The position numbers and the translations under genes are program-made. Positions 59,754-64,000 of a stretch of DNA of 64,000 nucleotides are shown one piece after another. The DNA comes from Histoplasma ohiense. Its lineage: Eukaryota > Ascomycota > Eurotiomycetes > Onygenales > Ajellomycetaceae. Each line of letters begins with the position of its first letter. The stretch's first letter is position 1. Location of the stretch: NCBI GenBank assembly GCA_017607445.1, contig JAEVHH010000004.1:5456001-5520000 (forward strand), in the 5' to 3' direction. The notes below the pieces were generated by a model. It searched no databases, was not told the origin of the DNA, and was given only the letters and a program-made list of their open reading frames with translations.

Positions 59754-60553
59754 GGCGCACCACTGCTCTCGGGATATCAGATTTATATCGGCCAGCGGTG
59801 CTAAACAGATTTGCAACTTGGGAAATGGGCAGGGAAGGAGTTAAACGGCAAATAAACTCCAGTTTAAATGAATACTACTCCCTTCATACTAAGCGCAGAG
59901 GTACAGTAGTTGTGTTCTCTGGACTGGAAAGAAAGGGCTGGGCGCTTCTGGCACCCTGATGCGCTACGCGCCCAATTCAGAGCAGTACAATCTGACTTCA
60001 AAGAAAGCATTAAAATAAAGAATTCTGCTGAGAATAGCAACTAGGCATGTTTTGTGCCTTGTCTACCCAGCGCTTTGAAGGAGCTAGCTTGACAAGCTCT
60101 CCAACAGGATTTATTTGACGCCAGCCCAGTGAATGACGCTGGCAGCGGAATACCTGCGGGGGCGTTTAATTAATCAACAGCATTAGTAATTAGATTAGTG
60201 GAGACGGCTCACTGTTGGAGCTATTACACAAGCCCTATCCCACGTGACCCACAACATATAAGCCACACTAAGGTAGGCCGGAATTGACAATTTGCCCTAA
60301 AGATATGACATCGCCGAACATAGCATCATCAATGTCATATCAGGTTTGAAAATCAAGGTGTTATCATGCCACTTGCATCATACTATGCCATCTACATCAT
60401 AGCAAGTTTGATTTGTCTATGATACTGTGTGTATATAGCTAGCAGCTGACTCAATCTTCTAGAGATCAGTGGATTATTCTGTTATAATCTGACTTCTATA
60501 TTCTACAACCTTAATATCTAATCATTCAATTCAAATCCTCTCTGATATATCAC
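59754..60553. other. Upstream flank of the SAM-SNF2 gene
   Basis: 800 bp. The first part is ordinary intergenic DNA and must include the SAM-SNF2 promoter, with a CACGTG at 60241-60246. From 60316 on it becomes AT-rich and lacks CpG up to the TIR element. No gene is seen. Confidence 0.5.
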
Positions 60554-60825
60554 TAGAGTGGCCGCTGGGACCATGAATTACACATTTGATTTGATTTAAT
60601 TTGATCCCAGTCCATTTCTTAGTGTGATTTCCAGTGGGACCATGATTAGACAGAAGTGTAAAGTGACTGACTATCAAAAATAAGAACATGACCTGGGACT
60701 GATCATGATTTTGACTGAAATTTGATCCCATTTTGATGATTATATAATACATATCTAGATATCAATCTGATGATATTATTGGTGGAGATATTACCTCTAT
60801 CTATCACTACTGCTGCCAATCTTGC

Positions 60826-60925
60826 TAAGCTATCCCTCGCTGCTTAGCTATCCCTCGCTGCTAATCTATCTATCACTGCCAATTTATCTATCGCTGCTAA
60901 TCTATCTACCGCTGCCAATCTATAT
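60826..60925. repeat. Degenerate tandem repeat inside the TIR element
   Basis: Units of about 17-20 bp such as AGCTATCCCTCGCTGCT, twice, pass into related units of the form CTATCTATC(A/G)CTGC(C/T)AAT. The units drift in sequence from left to right. Confidence 0.7.
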
Positions 60926-60936
60926 AGGGTAAATCA

Positions 60937-60982
60937 TGGTCCCGTTTGGTCCCATTTTGTAAAATGGGACCAAATGGGACCA
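60937..60982. repeat. Near-perfect inverted repeat, 22-bp arms, 2-bp spacer
   Basis: The left arm 60937-60958 and the right arm 60961-60982 are complementary at 21 of 22 positions, with GT between. Each arm holds two copies of GGTCCC or GGGACC. The one mismatch is a C versus T difference. RNA from either strand would form a strong hairpin. Confidence 0.9.
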
Positions 60983-61533
60983 GAATCAGTAATTTATAAG
61001 AAGAACATGACCTGGGACTAGATTTATAATATAAACAGTGTAAAGTGACTGATTTGATAAACACTATATGGGACCAGGACTAAGATATTTGAGAATGGGA
61101 CTGAGGAAAAATTTGGTCCTGGTTCCATGCATGGTCACACGGCCAGTCTAGGTCACAGCATTGTATGATATTCTAATTCTGAATAGTGATGAAAATGACA
61201 GTTGCTTGGTGTATGAATCTTGAGTAAGAAGATATTTACATTGCATTTGGAATGTCTTGTTTCTTTAGATAGTTTGATTTGTACAGAGTAGTTAGCCTAG
61301 TTTAATAGTATGCAAGCATTTCACTGACAGAACAGTATATTGTGGCTCACAGTATTCAGTAGTATCTTGATGATGGCATTCACTGATTATGTGATTACTG
61401 AGCAGTGTGCTGATGATGTCAAGAGTCCTGCACTGTTTCAATGCCATCTTGACATTGAAATATCATCAAATGTGTCGCCGATATCACTGGTAGAACATGT
61501 GTTGCGAGCGGCGACACGTGACGGGCGTGGAAC

Positions 61534-61560
61534 GGTGGAACCACCGTGGAACCACCGTAA
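61534..61560. repeat. Inverted and direct GGAACCACCGT repeat
   Basis: ACGGTGG and CCACCGT form a 7-bp stem with an AA loop (61534-61549). GGAACCACCGT is then repeated directly at 61539-61549 and 61550-61560. It lies about 440 bp upstream of the GSH2 start codon. Confidence 0.75.
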
Positions 61561-61593
61561 ATTAATCCTATGTTCTTCTGCTCGCCTAGTTAG

Positions 61594-61600
61594 TTAGTAA
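61594..61600 (+). promoter_or_regulatory. Yap1-type response element TTAGTAA
   Basis: Exact match to the fungal AP-1 core TTA(C/G)TAA, 399 bp upstream of the GSH2 start. Glutathione genes are known Yap1 targets in yeast; regulation here is an inference from a short motif. Confidence 0.4.
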
Positions 61601-61998
61601 TGATAACAACGTTATCCTCCCACAACTACGTCCACTAGTTCAGCTCAGTCACCCGAGGGGTCAGCCGACGTGTAACCTGCACTCGCAGCACATCATTCGG
61701 TGATGGTTGGGCTAGGCGGGATCGTTACGGGGAAGAAATACGTTAATCCACCAGCATTGAGAGAACAGAGACGTGATTTACTGTGAATATATCAAGGGTT
61801 TTTGGTGGCCCCCACTGCAAGTTTTTCCGGCCGAAAGTTGACCAATAACGGAGGACGCGCATTACATACATATCAACTTCTCTTTGACCCTATTTATATA
61901 CAAGAGTCCCTCCCCGCATTCGTTTGGCATTGGAAATGCAGGTGGATAGATAGAGCTCTCTCATCGATTTGTCGTTATCAAGCCTGTATTTCTTCCCA

Positions 61999-63670
61999 AT
62001 GGACAATTCCGTATATGTCAATTATCCCCCACCATTAACCCCGGAGCAGCAAGAATACCTTCTCTCCACGGTAAAAGCATGGACTCTACATCACGGACTC
62101 TGCGTCAAACCGTCGCTAGCCCCTATCGAGACAGAATTGGATTCCCAACGCGCGTTAGCAACCAATGCTCCCGTCACTCTTTTCCCCAGCCTTTTCCCTA
62201 AATCTTGCTTTGACTATGCGACGGCAATCCAGCGAGAGTACAACGAATTATATGCGAGGATAAGCTGCGATGAAACGTGGTTGGGGAAGATTATTGAAGA
62301 GTGAGCTGATTTGTTTTATTTCCGTAGCACCCTTTTTTAGAGAAACAAGCAAAATGGGAAATTTTTCTATATTAAGCTTCCGCTACCCGCTCTCCGATTA
62401 CTGACTGAGACGATGCGCTAGACTCAAGGACGTGGATGACTTCATCGCAAACCTCTGGAAGGTTCATCTCAACGTACAGAGGGAAGGATACGTTCAGCCA
62501 CTCGCTCTAGGCCTTTTCCGATCCGACTATATCACCCATCGACCACCTGGCTCAGCAGAGCCATATCTCAAACAAGTAGAATTTAACACCATCTCCTCCT
62601 CATTTGGGGGCCTCTCAACACTTGTCACTGCACTACACACGGATCTCTTGTCTTTACCTCCTGGAAATCCCATTACATATCCGCCACATCCAATCCTGAA
62701 AGACCACAGGCCCCCACCAAATACCGCCGTTGCGACCCTAGCCAACGGTCTTGCATCGGCCCATATTGCATATGGCCCGTCGAAATCAGAATCCCCGCTA
62801 CCGCTATGCATCCTATTCGTCGTTCAAGCCGGGGAGCGAAACCTATTCGACCAGCTGGAGTTGTCCACCCGTCTTACTGATTTCCACAAAATTCCTGTCT
62901 TCCGACTCACAACGACAGATATCCTAGGACTGACCTCCATCCCCTCCTCCAACCCTGCCAGGCCATTAATATACACTCCCCCCCACGCTGTCACCACTAC
63001 GTTCGAGGTGACAACAATTTATCTACGCGGCTTCTACGGACCGGCTGACTACCCAGACGACTCCGCGTGGGCTGCCCGAACGCACCTAGAGCGATCCGCG
63101 GCGATAAAATGCCCTTCAGTCCTAAGCCAGCTCTCCGGCAGCAAGAAGGTGCAACAAGAACTCGCAGACCCCAACGCAGAGACGGACCATCTGGCCCATT
63201 TCCTCCCAAAGACCCACGCTCAAACAATCGAGAAAATCCGCGCAACGTTCGCCCCGCAATACGACCTCTCGACCTCCGGTCTTGGTCGCGATCTTGCCCT
63301 CAACCCCTCAACGGCAGTTCACCACGTCTTAAAACCGCAGCGTGAGGGAGGTGGCAACAATGTCTACCGCGATGCGATTCCGGAATTCCTCTGTTCCATC
63401 CCGGAGAAGGATTGGAAGGGATGGATTCTTATGGAGCTGATTCAGCCGCCTGATGCGGCTAAAAACATGATGCTGCGCAGTGATGGGGCAGTGCTTAGTG
63501 GGCATGTTATTAGTGAATTAGGAATGTTTGGTACTGTCCTTTGGAGGAATAACGGCGAGATATTGCACAATGAGCAGGGAGGCTGGCTGTTGAGGACTAA
63601 GGGGAAAGAAAGTGATGAGGGAGGGGTGGCGGCCGGGTTTTCGTCGTTGGATAGCCTTCTGCTGCTTTGA
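61999..63670 (+). CDS. GSH2: Glutathione synthetase
   Basis: Eukaryotic ATP-grasp-type enzyme that joins gamma-glutamylcysteine and glycine to make glutathione, in the cytosol. Exons are 61999-62300 and 62422-63670, giving 516 aa, near the usual 480-510. The join reads KIIEELKDVDDFIANLWKVH, with the split codon GA/A. Substrate-binding segments are QVEFNTISSSFGGLS and YLRGFYGPADYP. The glycine-rich ATP loop reads LKPQREGGGNNVYR, and the C-terminal segment is WILMELIQPP. I chose the ATG at 61999 (MDNSVYVNYPPPLTPEQQ), which matches the usual fungal start; the open frame before it has no other ATG. No damage is visible in spite of the transposon-like element 850 bp upstream. Confidence 0.96.
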
Positions 63671-64000
63671 AAATCAAAACTATCCCCGTGTATGGTAATG
63701 GACTGAAGTGGAGGTTAGTGATAATAGTTTATGAATAGTTTACTGTGTCATGATGTATGTCTTATAAATTGTTGGCCACAATTTTTTGACCAATATGTTT
63801 TGGCCTGGCAAACTAGATGTTAGAGGGAAATCCATCGTACTTAGAATTTCAGTTCGTTATTCCACACCTACAAGCTTGGGAGGGATGTCCTTTTATAAGT
63901 AGCAAAACCGAACCAGGGCATACAAACACTTGAGATCCAGGCCACCAGACGTTGCAAAGAGTAAGCGGCATTATGAGTTTGCAAAAAAAAAAAAAAAAAA
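63671..64000. other. 3' flank of GSH2 ending in poly-A
   Basis: 330 bp of non-coding DNA. The window ends in a run of 18 A (63983-64000), which may continue beyond it. No gene is seen. Confidence 0.6.

Larger units (their letters stand above)
60554..61150. mobile_element. Non-autonomous TIR DNA element (MITE-like), 597 bp
   Basis: The left end (60554) reads TAGAGTGGCCGCTGGGACC and the reverse complement of the right end (61150) reads TAGACTGGCCGTGTGACC. They agree at about 22 of 25 positions with one gap, continuing into CATG. Both ends are within a CTAG, so a TA duplication as in Tc1/mariner elements is possible; an 8-bp duplication as in hAT elements is not seen. The interior has no coding capacity. 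It carries about a dozen GGGAC(C/T) motifs in both orientations, a 22-bp palindrome and internal duplicates: AAGAACATGACCTGGGACT at 60682 and 61001, and GTGTAAAGTGACTGA at 60656 and 61038. CpG is nearly absent outside the central tandem repeat. The family is unknown to me, and no second copy was found in this window. Confidence 0.65.
61151..61998. promoter_or_regulatory. Upstream region of glutathione synthetase
   Basis: 848 bp. The first 330 bp continue the CpG-free, AT-rich block. From about 61478 the DNA abruptly becomes CpG-rich and carries a CACGTG (61517-61522), a GGTGG/CCACC inverted repeat and a Yap1-type site, listed separately. No other gene is seen. Confidence 0.5.

Noticed and set aside
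1753..61522. Recurrent CACGTG palindromes in promoters (10594, 24798, 30501, 34018, 34948, 49479, 60241, 61517)
   Set aside because: CACGTG also occurs inside coding sequence (for example in MRPL7, YPP1 and the HLTF-like gene). The total is near what chance gives in 64 kb, so I do not claim a regulon.
63983..64000. Poly-A end as a retroposon tail
   Set aside because: Only 18 A at the window edge with no element body or target duplication visible.

Overview
The window is nuclear DNA of a filamentous ascomycete. Compact protein genes carry short GT-AG introns of about 50-140 nt, and the products are of Pezizomycotina type: a Ste11 MAPKKK with SAM and Ras-binding-like domains, fungal Zn2Cys6 and C2H2 transcription factors, Ypp1, Rix1, Ltv1 and an MBOAT_2 protein. 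The protein sequences look most like Eurotiomycetes, probably order Onygenales. That placement is an inference from recognised proteins, not from a search. Sixteen intact multi- or single-exon genes, one short conserved-looking ORF and one pseudogene are supported.

Layout. 1-3.9 kb: no recognisable gene. 3.9-16.4 kb: VPS18 (-), a ubiquitin-specific protease (-), mitochondrial ribosomal protein uL5m/MRPL7 (+) and the MAPKKK STE11 (-). 16.4-21.3 kb: almost 5 kb without a convincing gene. 21.3-27.7 kb: a decayed aldo-keto reductase, an intact Zn2Cys6 regulator and a C2H2 regulator with a fungal transcription-factor domain (all +). 29.1-36.6 kb: a ZNF511-like zinc-finger protein (-), LSG1 (+), a small hypothetical protein (-) and LTV1 (+). 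37.0-46.9 kb: PGS1 (-), the complex I subunit NDUFA12/B17.2 (+), YPP1 (-) and RIX1 (+). 47.4-59.8 kb: a wax-synthase-like membrane protein (-), a HIRAN-SNF2-RING protein of the Rad5/HLTF class (+) and a SAM-SNF2 protein of the ATRX/Rad54-like class (-). 60.3-61.5 kb: a CpG-depleted block containing a 0.6-kb element with terminal inverted repeats. 62.0-63.7 kb: glutathione synthetase (+).

The genes are mostly housekeeping. Cytosolic ribosome assembly is represented by LSG1, LTV1 and RIX1. Mitochondrial function is represented by MRPL7, PGS1 and NDUFA12, the last two sharing a 243-bp divergent promoter. Membrane traffic is represented by VPS18 and YPP1, and chromatin or DNA repair by the two convergent SNF2 ATPases. 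I saw no evidence of a wholly new multi-gene system. The most notable signals are the TIR element inside a CpG-free block, a 7-nt micro-exon in NDUFA12, a 6-nt first coding exon in YPP1, a CaaX-like C-terminus on the ubiquitin protease, the last RING ligand pair of VPS18 placed on a separate exon, and the decayed aldo-keto reductase beside an intact regulator.

Exon coordinates were worked out by hand from reading frame, splice consensus and family knowledge. No transcript or database evidence was available.
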